Positions 19,139-27,679 of a DNA stretch of 64,000 nt are shown here, in pieces (the stretch's first letter is position 1; every line of letters starts with the position of its first letter). The stretch comes from an uncultured Alphaproteobacteria bacterium (GTDB lineage Bacteria > Pseudomonadota > Alphaproteobacteria > HIMB59 > GCA-002718135). The notes below the pieces were generated by a model that saw only the letters and a list, made by a program, of their open reading frames with translations, was not told the DNA's origin and searched no databases. The position numbers and the translations under genes are program-made. The DNA lies in assembly GCA_902567855.1 (NCBI GenBank), contig CACFOQ010000007.1, forward strand, positions 1-64,000, given 5' to 3'.

Positions 19139-19947
19139 AATCCAAATCTAGACCACATAGCTTTTTCTTCAATTTTTTGTAAAATTGTTTCGCTATCAAT
19201 TAACGAAGATGATAATTTTCTTTGAATAAAAGATTTTTTTTGATCTATTAATTTAATTTTGACTTTTTTTCCAAATTTTTGTCTCAAAACGTCATTGATG
19301 GATCCAATACCATCTGCTAAACCTAATTCTATTGCTTTGTGACCAACCCAAAACAATCCACTAAAAACTTCATCATAATTTTCTTCTTTAATTTTGTTGC
19401 CTCTTCTTGATTTAACATAGGATATAAAATTTTCATGTATTTGCTCTTGAATTTTTTTTAATCGATTTATATCTTCTTCTTTTTCTTCTTTAAATGGATC
19501 TAAAAAACTTTTACTTTTTCCAGAAGTATAAACCCTTCTTTCAATACCTGCTTTTTTTAATAGTTCTACAAATCCAAAACCTGGCGAAATAACTCCAATA
19601 GAACCTAAGATTGAGTTAGTATCTACATAAATTTCTTCACTCGCGCAAGCTAGCCAATATCCTCCTGAAGCAGCAACATCTTCTACAAAGGAAAAAACTT
19701 TTTTATTTTTTTCTTTTGATTTTTTAATTATTTTATCTGCAATTAAAGATGATTGAGTGGGAGATCCGCCTGGAGAATTAACAATTAAACATACAGCTGG
19801 GCTTTTTTTATCCGCAAATAATTTTTCAATTAATTTATCTAAAGCAGATATATTTAAGCCAGATCTCATAAAACCAGCCTGACCAATAACGCCGGATAAA
19901 CGTAATGTTGGAATATTTATACTCTTAGAAAAAAAAGATTTTAACAT
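19135..19947 (-). CDS. sppA: signal peptide peptidase SppA-type S49 serine protease
   Basis: A Ser-Lys dyad protease that degrades leftover signal peptides. Seen are NSPGGSPTQSSLIADKI, the nucleophile region EDVAASGGYWLACA (Ser in AASGG) and the general-base Lys in YTSGKSKSFLDPF. At 270 residues it is the short single-domain form. I start at ATG 19947 (MLKSFFSKS); the frame could extend five codons to a TTG. No clear N-terminal membrane anchor is visible, unlike E. coli SppA, so it may be cytoplasmic or peripheral. It is the first gene of a coupled unit with the 55-residue protein and the glycyl-tRNA synthetase. Confidence 0.9.
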   Translation of the reverse strand: MLKSFFSKSINIPTLRLSGVIGQAGFMRSGLNISALDKLIEKLFADKKSPAVCLIVNSPGGSPTQSSLIADKIIKKSKEKNKKVFSFVEDVAASGGYWLACASEEIYVDTNSILGSIGVISPGFGFVELLKKAGIERRVYTSGKSKSFLDPFKEEKEEDINRLKKIQEQIHENFISYVKSRRGNKIKEENYDEVFSGLFWVGHKAIELGLADGIGSINDVLRQKFGKKVKIKLIDQKKSFIQRKLSSSLIDSETILQKIEEKAMWSRFGL

Positions 19948-20074
19948 AGCTTCTCTTATCAAATCTTATATTGACTAGAAAGCCAATTATTCAATCTTTT
20001 TTTATTCAAAATGGACTGTTTTTTTCAAAAAAAACTTGTATCTAATAATATATTATTGATAAGCATTAATAAAT

Positions 20075-21103
20075 ATGGCTCAAATCTTAAATTTAAAAAA
20101 AACAAATGATGATTTCAATACAGAAATTAGAAAAATGTTGTTGTTGTGCCAGGAAGATATTGAATCTACCAATACCTTAATACTTGAAAAATTGGATAGT
20201 AATGTGCCTCTTGTTAAAGAAATAGCTTCATATTTAGTTCTTTCAGGAGGTAAAAGACTTCGCCCCCTTTTAACTTCATGTAGTTATCATCTTTTAACTA
20301 ATGATTTAGATAAAAATAAAAAACATATAGGTCTAGCTGCAGCTGTAGAATTTATTCATGCCGCAACCCTCCTTCACGATGATGTTATCGATGAAAGTCA
20401 ACGAAGAAGAGGTAATCTTAGTGCTAATGAAGTATGGGGAAATAAAACTAGTGTTTTAGTAGGTGATTTTCTATTTAGTCGAGCATTTCAATTAATGGCA
20501 AAATATGGAGATATTGGAACTTTAAAAATTTTATCGGACACTAGTGTAGTTATTGCAGAAGGAGAAGTATTAGAATTAAGTAATGATAGAGACCCTACTA
20601 TCAATGAAGATTTATATTTCAAAGTTATAAATGCCAAGACTGCTTCACTATTTAGTGCTGCATGTCAAGTTGGAGGTATAAGTGCTAAGGCAACTAATAA
20701 AGAAATTGAATCACTCAAATCTTTTGGCACTAACTTTGGAATGGCATTTCAGCTTATTGACGATGCTATAGACTATGCTTCAGATAAGAATTCTTTAGGA
20801 AAAAATATTGGAGATGATTTTAAGGAAGGTAAAATTACATTACCAGTAATTCTTGCCTATATTAGATCTAATAAAAAAGAAAAAGAATTTTGGAAAAGAA
20901 CAATTATAGAATTAGATCAAAAAGAAAATGATTTCTATGAAGCATTTTTAATTATGACAAAATATAAATGCATTACTGACACTATAGAACGTGCAAAACA
21001 TTTTGCCAATGTTGCAATAGATAGTTTAGGAATATTTAATGAAAATGAATATAAAAGTGCATTAATGAATTTAATTTACTCAAGTCTTAATCGATTAAGT
21101 TAA
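20075..21103 (+). CDS. ispB: all-trans polyprenyl diphosphate synthase (ubiquinone side chain)
   Basis: Makes the C40-C50 isoprenoid tail of ubiquinone from farnesyl and isopentenyl diphosphate. The first Asp-rich motif is LLHDDVIDESQRRRG and the second is LIDDAIDYASD; GGKRLRPLL binds isopentenyl diphosphate. The 342 residues fit octaprenyl or decaprenyl synthases; chain length cannot be read reliably here. It is divergent from sppA across about 125 nt of AT-rich DNA and shares stop-codon bases with the convergent DUF6165 gene. Confidence 0.92.
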   Translation: MAQILNLKKTNDDFNTEIRKMLLLCQEDIESTNTLILEKLDSNVPLVKEIASYLVLSGGKRLRPLLTSCSYHLLTNDLDKNKKHIGLAAAVEFIHAATLLHDDVIDESQRRRGNLSANEVWGNKTSVLVGDFLFSRAFQLMAKYGDIGTLKILSDTSVVIAEGEVLELSNDRDPTINEDLYFKVINAKTASLFSAACQVGGISAKATNKEIESLKSFGTNFGMAFQLIDDAIDYASDKNSLGKNIGDDFKEGKITLPVILAYIRSNKKEKEFWKRTIIELDQKENDFYEAFLIMTKYKCITDTIERAKHFANVAIDSLGIFNENEYKSALMNLIYSSLNRLS

Positions 21104-21483
21104 TATTTTTCATATGATTTAACTTCAACTAAAGTTGATCCAAAAAATTCATTAATTTCTAATTTAATTTCAGATCTTTTATCATTTGTTTGGTAAACTG
21201 CTCGCGCAAGGTCAATAAATTTTTGATCAAATGCCTTATCTTTTTCACATTTTCGGATATCATCTTCTATCTTCCATAGAGTAGAATTTATTTCTATCAA
21301 ACTATCTCTAAATTCTTTGACTTTTTTGTCGTTAACTGATTCAGATAAAGTTGACTCTAATAAAGATAATTCTTTTTCTATATGTCTAAGCTTATGAACA
21401 TCTGTTATATTTTTCTTTTTAATAATTAAAATTGATATTTTATCTATCAATTCCCCAATGGATATAGGTGTATTAACTAACAT
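21100..21483 (-). CDS. DUF6165-like protein
   Basis: A 127-residue protein, mostly alpha-helical and charged, starting MLVNTPISIGELIDKISIL and including WKIEDDIRKCEKDKAFDQKFIDLARAVYQTNDKR. This matches the DUF6165 pattern as I remember it; its function is not known. It follows the stand-alone cupin by 5 nt, and in other bacteria such proteins occur near surface polysaccharide genes. A role tied to the cupin is inference. Its stop overlaps that of the convergent ispB. Confidence 0.65.
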   Translation of the reverse strand: MLVNTPISIGELIDKISILIIKKKNITDVHKLRHIEKELSLLESTLSESVNDKKVKEFRDSLIEINSTLWKIEDDIRKCEKDKAFDQKFIDLARAVYQTNDKRSEIKLEINEFFGSTLVEVKSYEKY

Positions 21484-21488
21484 GAATT

Positions 21489-21830
21489 TTATCTATTATA
21501 TATATCTTCATATCTAATTATATCTTCTTCATCAAGCTGATCTCCAAACCAAAGTTCTATAACGACAAGTTCTTCAGATTGACGATTTGCTAGACGATGC
21601 TTAGCTTTTAAGGGAATAAAAATATTTTCGTTTTCTTTACGTTCAAACACATCGTCATTGATTGTTATTTCTGCAATACCCTTTACTACAACCCAATGTT
21701 CAGATCTAAATTTATGACTTTGTAAAGAGAGTAGACCACCTGGCTGAACAATAATTTTTTTAATAGCATAATTATCACCTGTATGGAGAACTTCATACGA
21801 ACCCCAAGGCTTTGAAACAATTGATGTCAT
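21489..21830 (-). CDS. cupin, phosphomannose isomerase type II C-terminal-like
   Basis: A 113-residue single-domain cupin resembling the isomerase half of bifunctional mannose-1-phosphate guanylyltransferase/phosphomannose isomerase. It has SKPWGSYEVLHTGDNYAIKKI, the metal-binding LSLQSHKFRSEHWVVVKG and FIPLKAKHRLAN, and ends VIELWFGDQLDEEDIIRYED, all typical of that domain. The nucleotidyltransferase half is absent. It could isomerise mannose 6-phosphate or another sugar phosphate; the neighbour gives no firm clue. It is divergent from rpe. Confidence 0.82.
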   Translation of the reverse strand: MTSIVSKPWGSYEVLHTGDNYAIKKIIVQPGGLLSLQSHKFRSEHWVVVKGIAEITINDDVFERKENENIFIPLKAKHRLANRQSEELVVIELWFGDQLDEEDIIRYEDIYNR

Positions 21831-21880
21831 AATTGAATAAATGGTATATATTATTATTTTAAATTTCTTATAATTTTTTT

Positions 21881-22537
21881 ATGGTCAAAATAGCTCCTTC
21901 TATACTTGCTGCGGACTTATTAGATATTAAAAATGAAGTGATTAATGTAGATGATGCTGGAGCTGAATTCATTCATATTGATATAATGGATGGTCATTTT
22001 GTTCCAAATCTTTCTTTTGGTTATAATATGGTTAAAACTCTTAGGCCTATTACTAAAAAAATTTTAGATGTTCATTTAATGATAAGTCCAGTAGAGCCAT
22101 TTATTAAAGAATTTATAGATGCGGGTTCTGATATTATAAGCTTTCACCCAGAAGCAGATAAAAATACAAAAGAAATTATATCAATAATAAAAAAATCTAA
22201 TTGCAAAGTTGGAATAGCTATTCATCCAAATATAAAAATAGAAGAAATAAAAGAGTTTCTTAATGATATAGATTTAGTCATTATAATGACTGTGATCCCA
22301 GGTTTTGGAGGTCAAAAATTTTTAGAGGATCAAGTACAAAAAATTTCTGAATTAAAAGAAATTCGAAAAAATATAAATGCAAATTATGAAATAGAAATTG
22401 ATGGTGGAATTAATTATCAAACAAGTAAAATCTGCATAGATAAAGGTGCAGATATTCTTGTTGCAGGATCATATGTATATGGTGCCTCAAAAGAAGAATA
22501 TAAAGATAAAATTAATTCAATTAGACATTTGACTTAA
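21881..22537 (+). CDS. rpe: ribulose-phosphate 3-epimerase
   Basis: Interconverts ribulose 5-phosphate and xylulose 5-phosphate in the pentose phosphate pathway. The 218-residue TIM barrel starts VKIAPSILAADLLDI, with metal and catalytic residues in HIDIMDGHFVPNLSFG, DVHLMI, TVIPGFGGQKF and EIDGGIN. Phosphate is bound by the last Gly-rich loop (ILVAGSYVYG). It would also serve pentoses that enter through the sugar island further along. Confidence 0.95.
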   Translation: MVKIAPSILAADLLDIKNEVINVDDAGAEFIHIDIMDGHFVPNLSFGYNMVKTLRPITKKILDVHLMISPVEPFIKEFIDAGSDIISFHPEADKNTKEIISIIKKSNCKVGIAIHPNIKIEEIKEFLNDIDLVIIMTVIPGFGGQKFLEDQVQKISELKEIRKNINANYEIEIDGGINYQTSKICIDKGADILVAGSYVYGASKEEYKDKINSIRHLT

Positions 22538-22569
22538 TTTGTTAATTTTGTATATGTAAGTTCATTATT

Positions 22570-22653
22570 ATGGGATATCCTAAAAAACATAGAGGAAGAC
22601 GTAAAAGAGGCTCTAAATATAGAAGAAACAAAAGACGTCAAAAGAAAAAATAA
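22570..22653 (+). CDS. candidate very small, highly basic protein (27 aa)
   Basis: A short open frame of 27 residues in the gap between rpe and the carboxymuconolactone decarboxylase-family gene. It contains 8 Lys and 8 Arg, one His and no acidic residue. It begins MGYPKKHRGRRKRG and ends RRQKKK. Size and composition resemble tiny ribosomal proteins such as bTHX, or the mS38/COX24-like peptides, but I cannot assign a family by motif. The upstream Shine-Dalgarno match is weak (GTAAG about 10 nt before ATG). A purine-rich strand can give Lys/Arg by chance; the complete absence of Glu codons speaks against that. Confidence 0.5.
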   Translation: MGYPKKHRGRRKRGSKYRRNKRRQKKK

Positions 22654-22734
22654 TAATATTTTCTATCTAAAATTATAATTTTATTTTATCATTAGTTTAA
22701 TAGTTTTATGTTTTTTATAACTAATGGAGGAAAT

Positions 22735-23127
22735 ATGTCTATTCTAAAACCAATTACGGAAAAAAAAGCTAAGGGCAAAGTAAAAAAAATTTATGAAGAT
22801 ATCAAGTCAAAAAGAAAAATAGCTAAAATACCTAATTTTTGGAAATCACTAGCTAATGATCCAGATACACTGGAGCGTACCTGGAATTCATTACAACAAG
22901 TCATGCAAAAAGGTGCTTTAGATCCTTTAACAAAAGAAATGCTTTATGTTGCTGTTTCTATGACTAATAGTTGTGAATATTGTATTCGCTCTCATACAAA
23001 AGCAGCTCAAAAAAAAGGCTTAACTGATAAAATGTTAAAAGAGTTAATTGCAGTTGTGGCTATGGCAAATGAAACCAATAGGCTAGTTGAATCTTATCAA
23101 GTAGAGGTTGATTCTTTTTTAAAATAA
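22735..23127 (+). CDS. carboxymuconolactone decarboxylase/AhpD-like protein
   Basis: A 130-residue helical protein with the AhpD-type redox motif CEYCIRSH (Cys-x-x-Cys-x-x-x-His) near residue 75, within VAVSMTNSCEYCIRSHTKA. Members are thiol-dependent peroxidase partners or decarboxylases; the CxxC favours a redox role. The ATG at 22735 is preceded by a good GGAGGAA, which decides it over the ATG at 22708. It is convergent with the MFS gene with only 6 nt between stops. Confidence 0.85.
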   Translation: MSILKPITEKKAKGKVKKIYEDIKSKRKIAKIPNFWKSLANDPDTLERTWNSLQQVMQKGALDPLTKEMLYVAVSMTNSCEYCIRSHTKAAQKKGLTDKMLKELIAVVAMANETNRLVESYQVEVDSFLK

Positions 23128-23133
23128 AAAAAA

Positions 23134-24348
23134 TTAAGTTTTTTGATTTTGTAGTCTTTCAACTGGTTTTTCTATTATAGGCATATGAAGTAATGCGGCT
23201 ACAATTCCTAAGATTACGCAAATCCACCACATTAAATCATAGGATCCATAAATATCAAAAAGTCTACCTCCAAACCAAGAACCAAAAAATGAACCTATTT
23301 GATGAACAAAGAATGCCCAACCATAAAGCATAGACATATAATATGGGCCAAAAAAAACAGTTATTATACCACTGGTTAATGGGACGGTAGATAACCAAAG
23401 AATTCCTAAAAGACTGGCAAAAATTAAAACTGTTAATTCTGTTTTTGGAATAAAAATAAATAAAAGAAATAACAATCCCCTTAATCCATATAAAAGTGCA
23501 AGAAGATTTTTTTTTGATAGTCTATCTCCTAAGTATCCAAAATAAATTGTACCAATAACATTAAAAATTCCAATTAAAGCTAATGCCCAGCCTCCTACCC
23601 AAAAAGGTAAATTTTCATCTTTAACAAATGCTGGTAAATGTACAGCCACAAAAGTAACATGAAAACCACAAACAAAGAATCCTAATGATAAAAGATTAAA
23701 ACTTTTACTCTTAAAAGCTTCTTTAATTGCCTCAGTTAAAGTTTGACTAGTACCTGATTTTGAAGATTCAGATTTTTCAGAAAAATTTAAAAAGAAAGAA
23801 AAAATAATCATTATTGAAGCTACAAAAGACAATAAAAAAAGAGAATATGACCAACCAAATATTTCTATTAAATAACTAATTGAAGGCACCATTATAAATT
23901 GACCAAATGAACCAGCGGCCATTACTATCCCTAGCGACAGAGTTCTATTAGCTGAATGAACTGATCTTCCAACAGCGCCTAATACTACTGCAGTCCCACA
24001 TCCAGCACTTCCTAAACCAAAAAGGGTTTGGCTTCCGATGATACTAAATGCACCTTCGACATTAGCCATCCAAAATAAACTTATTATTACTAATATTATT
24101 CCAAGTATTGATGCTTTTCCTGAACCGTATTTATCAGATAATGCTCCAAACAACGGAGATCCGATACCTATCATCAATACATTCAAAGCAGAGGCAAAAG
24201 AAAAAAGCTCTCTTCCTGTATTTAAATATTCTGATACTGGGACAAGATACAAGCCAAAAGAATGTCTCAATCCAAATGAAATTAGCAATAATGCACTTCC
24301 ACCAATAATTACTAAAAGGGGAATTAAATTTTTGTTTGAAGATGTCAT
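23134..24348 (-). CDS. MFS transporter, monocarboxylate/oxalate-formate antiporter-like
   Basis: A 404-residue carrier with about 12 membrane helices. FGLYLVPVSEYLNTGRELFSFA and GSPLFGALSDKYGSGKASILG (loop 2-3 signature) resemble the MCT/OFA branch of the major facilitator superfamily, as does the Gly-rich GLGSAGCGTAVVLGAVG in helix 4. An organic-acid substrate is likely but not proven. Its start overlaps the stop of the 82-residue membrane protein upstream (4 nt), so the two may work together. Confidence 0.85.
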   Translation of the reverse strand: MTSSNKNLIPLLVIIGGSALLLISFGLRHSFGLYLVPVSEYLNTGRELFSFASALNVLMIGIGSPLFGALSDKYGSGKASILGIILVIISLFWMANVEGAFSIIGSQTLFGLGSAGCGTAVVLGAVGRSVHSANRTLSLGIVMAAGSFGQFIMVPSISYLIEIFGWSYSLFLLSFVASIMIIFSFFLNFSEKSESSKSGTSQTLTEAIKEAFKSKSFNLLSLGFFVCGFHVTFVAVHLPAFVKDENLPFWVGGWALALIGIFNVIGTIYFGYLGDRLSKKNLLALLYGLRGLLFLLFIFIPKTELTVLIFASLLGILWLSTVPLTSGIITVFFGPYYMSMLYGWAFFVHQIGSFFGSWFGGRLFDIYGSYDLMWWICVILGIVAALLHMPIIEKPVERLQNQKT

Positions 24349-24593
24349 TTAATAATTCCTAGACAGTACTCAATTGCTTCTAAAAACTTATCATTTTGAA
24401 AATTGTACATATATGCTGTAGTAAACATAAATAACAGAATAGCTATTATTCTTAAATTTTTTATAAATTTATTATAGCTAATTATACCTGCTGTAGAAGT
24501 AGATTTAAAATTTTTATTTGCAAGAAAAAGGGTTATTTCAATAAAAAACCATGTTAAAATGAATGCTAAAAAAACAATTATATAAACCATCAA
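24345..24593 (-). CDS. small two-span membrane protein (82 aa)
   Basis: Not recognised. It has two hydrophobic segments, about residues 3-24 (VYIIVFLAFILTWFFIEITLFL) split by a polar loop from about residues 49-66 (IIAILLFMFTTAYMYNF). The stop overlaps the start of the MFS gene by 4 nt. This suggests either an accessory subunit of the carrier or simply operon packing. The first two codons are both ATG, so the start is uncertain by one residue. Confidence 0.6.
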   Translation of the reverse strand: MMVYIIVFLAFILTWFFIEITLFLANKNFKSTSTAGIISYNKFIKNLRIIAILLFMFTTAYMYNFQNDKFLEAIEYCLGIIK

Positions 24594-24612
24594 AATTTAA
24601 GAAAAGATAACT

Positions 24613-25614
24613 ATGTTTAGATTTTTTACAACTAGAAAATGGGCTTTATGGGGCTGGTTGGGTTCAGCTCTCATATTATCGACTCTATGGATACAAGTTA
24701 AAATTGATGTAATGATCAATGAATGGTTTGGTGAATTTTATGATATGATTCAAAAGGCATTAGGCGCACCAAATTCAATTACAATATCTGAATATTGGGC
24801 AAGTTTATTTTCATTTATTACACTAGCTGGAATTTATGTTGCTGTTTTTGTTGTAATAAGTTTTTTTACTCAACATTTTTTATTTAGATGGCGGACTTCA
24901 ATGGTAGAATGGTATCATAGTGTATATGACAAAGCGAGAAAAATAGAAGGGGCCGCTCAAAGAGTTCAAGAGGATACTGTAAAGTTTTCACGTTTTTTAG
25001 AATCATTAGGCACAAGTTTAATTGAATCAATTATGGTATTAATTCAATTTATTCCAATATTGTTGGGATTATCAATTGGTATTCCAATTTTCTTTTTTGG
25101 TGATTGGCAATACGGTTTAATTACGGGAGCATTAATATGGACAATAGGCGGTACTATATTCCTAATAGCTCTAGGATGGATATTGCGGCTTGTTGGTATA
25201 GAATATGATATACAAAAAAAAGAAGCAGCATATAGAAAATTACTTGTTATAGCAGAAGATGATGGAACCGTTAGACCAAAAACAATAGAAGAGTTATTTG
25301 GTGAAGTTCGATCTATTTATTTTTTAGCTTATCTACGATATTTATATTTTAATATTGGTCGTATGGCCTATTTACAAGCCAATGTATTATCTGCTTATGT
25401 TTTTTTAGCTCCAGCGATAGTAGCAGGAGTTGTTACTCTTGGTGTAATGCAACAAATCATTAGAGCATTTGGAAGAGTAGAAGGTTCAATGCAATATTTA
25501 TTAAAATCATGGCCTGCAATTATCGAATTAGCTAGTGTTTATCGCCGTTTAAGAGAATTTGAAAATCAAATAAAAATAAATGATTCAGAAGAAAAAATTA
25601 ATCAAGATATTTAA
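24613..25614 (+). CDS. sbmA: SbmA/BacA-like peptide transporter
   Basis: Resembles the SbmA/BacA inner-membrane family, which imports proline-rich and other antimicrobial peptides with proton motive force and in rhizobia is needed for symbiosis. The 333 residues start MFRFFTTRKWALWGWLGSALIL and contain the family's WIQVKIDVMINEWFGEFYDMIQ and FRWRTSMVEWYHS. Six to seven helices are visible, including a central pair and GVMQQIIRAFGRVEGSMQYLL. E. coli SbmA is longer (about 406). It lies 3 nt before fxsA. Confidence 0.85.
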   Translation: MFRFFTTRKWALWGWLGSALILSTLWIQVKIDVMINEWFGEFYDMIQKALGAPNSITISEYWASLFSFITLAGIYVAVFVVISFFTQHFLFRWRTSMVEWYHSVYDKARKIEGAAQRVQEDTVKFSRFLESLGTSLIESIMVLIQFIPILLGLSIGIPIFFFGDWQYGLITGALIWTIGGTIFLIALGWILRLVGIEYDIQKKEAAYRKLLVIAEDDGTVRPKTIEELFGEVRSIYFLAYLRYLYFNIGRMAYLQANVLSAYVFLAPAIVAGVVTLGVMQQIIRAFGRVEGSMQYLLKSWPAIIELASVYRRLREFENQIKINDSEEKINQDI

Positions 25615-25617
25615 TTT

Positions 25618-25977
25618 ATGATTTTTCTAGCGTTTATATTTATTCCAATTTTAGAAATCTTTATCTTTATGACTGTAGGATCTTATTTAGGAAAATTAAA
25701 TACTATTTCAATAATTTTAATTACTGCTTTAACAGGTGTATTTTTAGTTCGAAGAAGAGGAATAAAATTATTATTTGACTCTCAAAGAAATCTATCTCAA
25801 GGTGTGCTGCCTACAGAAGAAATTAAAGGAGGAATATTTTTGTTAATTTCTGGACTGCTTTTAATTACTCCAGGATTTTTTACAGATTGTATTGGGTTTG
25901 CGATGTTTTTAAAACCAGTTCAAAATTTTGTAGCTCTAAAAGCTAAAAATTTTTTTCAATCACGAAGACGGTATTAA
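25618..25977 (+). CDS. fxsA: FxsA family membrane protein
   Basis: A 119-residue inner-membrane protein, named for the E. coli gene that relieves phage T7 exclusion by F plasmid. Start: FLAFIFIPILEIFIFMTVGSYLG. The conserved LITALTGVFLVRRRGIKLL and the TPGFFTDCIGF segment near residue 83 mark the family. Four hydrophobic stretches are visible, with a basic tail (FFQSRRRY). Its last 18 nt overlap the end of the convergent DapA-family gene. Confidence 0.88.
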   Translation: MIFLAFIFIPILEIFIFMTVGSYLGKLNTISIILITALTGVFLVRRRGIKLLFDSQRNLSQGVLPTEEIKGGIFLLISGLLLITPGFFTDCIGFAMFLKPVQNFVALKAKNFFQSRRRY

Positions 25978-26889
25978 TTCATCCATTTTATTTGTTAATT
26001 CAATAAGTCTAATAATCGTTTTATTATTAGAGGGATTATCTAAAGATTTTAAAGGTGGCATTACCTTATTCCAGTCTGGATTATTATTAATAATTGAAAA
26101 ATATGCCTTCATAACACTTATAGGCTCTTCTAATGTTATAGTTTCTCTAATTTTTTCTAATAAAGCTTGATAACTATTAAAATCCTCGATCTCTTTTTCT
26201 TTGTTGATATTATTAATTATAAAACAAAGTAGTCTTCCAGCTATATTTGTTCCAGCAGTAATGGCTCCAGCACCACCTCTTTTATATATTTTTAAAGCTA
26301 AACTATCATGACCACAAAATAATGCTAAATCTTGAAAATACTTAACTGTTTTCAGCATACTATCTATATTACCACTTGAGTCTTTAATCCCTACAATATT
26401 GTTTGGATATAATTTTAATAATGTCTCAATAATATTAAAGTTTAGTACTACAGAGGTTGTTTGAGGAATATTATACAATAAATAGTGAAAATCAGATGAA
26501 CCAACTGTTTCAATAATTTTTCTAAAATAATTTATTATTCCCTCATCGCTAACATTTTTATAATAAAAAGGTGGCAATATAAGGACAGCGCGGCTTTTAT
26601 TTTTTTCAGCAAATTTTTTTAATTGAATTGCATCTTCAATAGAAGAGGATCCGGTTCCTGGAATTAGTAAATTAGAGTCTAGGTTATTTGAAAGTAAAAA
26701 ATCAATTGCATCACATTTTTCTTTTATACTAAAACTATTTGCTTCTCCTGTCGTTCCAAAAATTGCCAAACCATCATGACCTTGTTTCATCAAATATTGA
26801 CAATGCTCAAGATATAAATTTTTATTTATTGATAAATCATCATTTATAGGCGTTAAAGCTGCACTATAAATACCATTAATTTTATGCAT
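25960..26889 (-). CDS. DapA/NAL-family class I aldolase
   Basis: A 309-residue TIM-barrel aldolase of the dihydrodipicolinate synthase/N-acetylneuraminate lyase superfamily. GTTGEANSFS binds the carboxylate of the keto acid; the Tyr is in LLYNIPQTTSV and the Schiff-base Lys in GIKDSSGN. True DapA usually has YNVPGRT at the Tyr site, so a catabolic keto-acid aldolase or dehydratase is at least as likely as lysine biosynthesis. It overlaps uppP by 8 nt upstream. Confidence 0.8.
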   Translation of the reverse strand: MHKINGIYSAALTPINDDLSINKNLYLEHCQYLMKQGHDGLAIFGTTGEANSFSIKEKCDAIDFLLSNNLDSNLLIPGTGSSSIEDAIQLKKFAEKNKSRAVLILPPFYYKNVSDEGIINYFRKIIETVGSSDFHYLLYNIPQTTSVVLNFNIIETLLKLYPNNIVGIKDSSGNIDSMLKTVKYFQDLALFCGHDSLALKIYKRGGAGAITAGTNIAGRLLCFIINNINKEKEIEDFNSYQALLEKIRETITLEEPISVMKAYFSIINNNPDWNKVMPPLKSLDNPSNNKTIIRLIELTNKMDELIPSS

Positions 26890-27679
26890 AAATTGATAAT
26901 AGAGTAATACCGAGTATAATTCTATAGATTATAAAAATATTAAAGTTCGTATAATGCAATATTCTCATCATAAAATGAATAGATATGAAAGCTGTTATAA
27001 AAGAAACGATTGTTGCCACTAGTGGACCTATCAAATTAAGTTCACTGTTATTTGATGTATATATATCTATTACACTTAGAGCTAAAGAAGCAATAATAAT
27101 AGGAATGGATAACAACATAGAAAAAATTGCTGCTGATTCTCTTTTTACATTTAATATTCTTGCACCTGTAATGGTAACTCCTGCCCTGCTAGCTCCAGGT
27201 ATAAAAGCTAAAACCTGAAAAAAACCTATAATGATTGCTTCCAAAAAATTTAAATCATCCCATTTTTTAGTTGAATTTTTTTTTCTATCAGCAAAATATA
27301 AAATAATACCAAAAATTATACTGGACCAGGCTATAACTATAATATTTCTTAAATAATCCATTAAATATTCATAAACAATGAAACCAACTACAAGTGCAGG
27401 AATAGTAGCGATAATAATTTTAATTCCCCATAAATGATTTTTCGTAAAATAATTTTTTTTAAAAGAAAAAAAATCAATAATAATATTTTTAATGTATTTA
27501 CGAAGATACATCACTACAGCTCCCAATGTTCCTACATGTACAGCTATATCAGTAAATATTCCTTGATCACTCCAGTCTGTTAATGCTGAAATTAAAATTA
27601 AATGACCAGAAGAGCTGATTGGTAAAAATTCAGTTATTCCCTGAACTAAGCCAATAACAATGTATTGAATTTCAAACAC
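26882..27679 (-). CDS. uppP: undecaprenyl-diphosphate phosphatase
   Basis: Recycles the undecaprenyl lipid carrier for peptidoglycan and O-antigen synthesis (BacA/UppP family). The 265 residues form about eight helices. The first active-site motif QGITEFLPISSSGHL is at residues 14-28 and the second is PGASRAGVTITGARI. The usual PGxSRSG has Ala in place of the second Ser here, a mild change. Its start overlaps the end of exonuclease I by one base. Confidence 0.93.
   Translation of the reverse strand: MFEIQYIVIGLVQGITEFLPISSSGHLILISALTDWSDQGIFTDIAVHVGTLGAVVMYLRKYIKNIIIDFFSFKKNYFTKNHLWGIKIIIATIPALVVGFIVYEYLMDYLRNIIVIAWSSIIFGIILYFADRKKNSTKKWDDLNFLEAIIIGFFQVLAFIPGASRAGVTITGARILNVKRESAAIFSMLLSIPIIIASLALSVIDIYTSNNSELNLIGPLVATIVSFITAFISIHFMMRILHYTNFNIFIIYRIILGITLLSIYA

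Noticed and set aside
22660-22734. Alternative start of the carboxymuconolactone decarboxylase-family gene at 22708
   Set aside because: The ATG at 22735 has GGAGGAA at the right distance, and the nine codons between carry no conserved residues.
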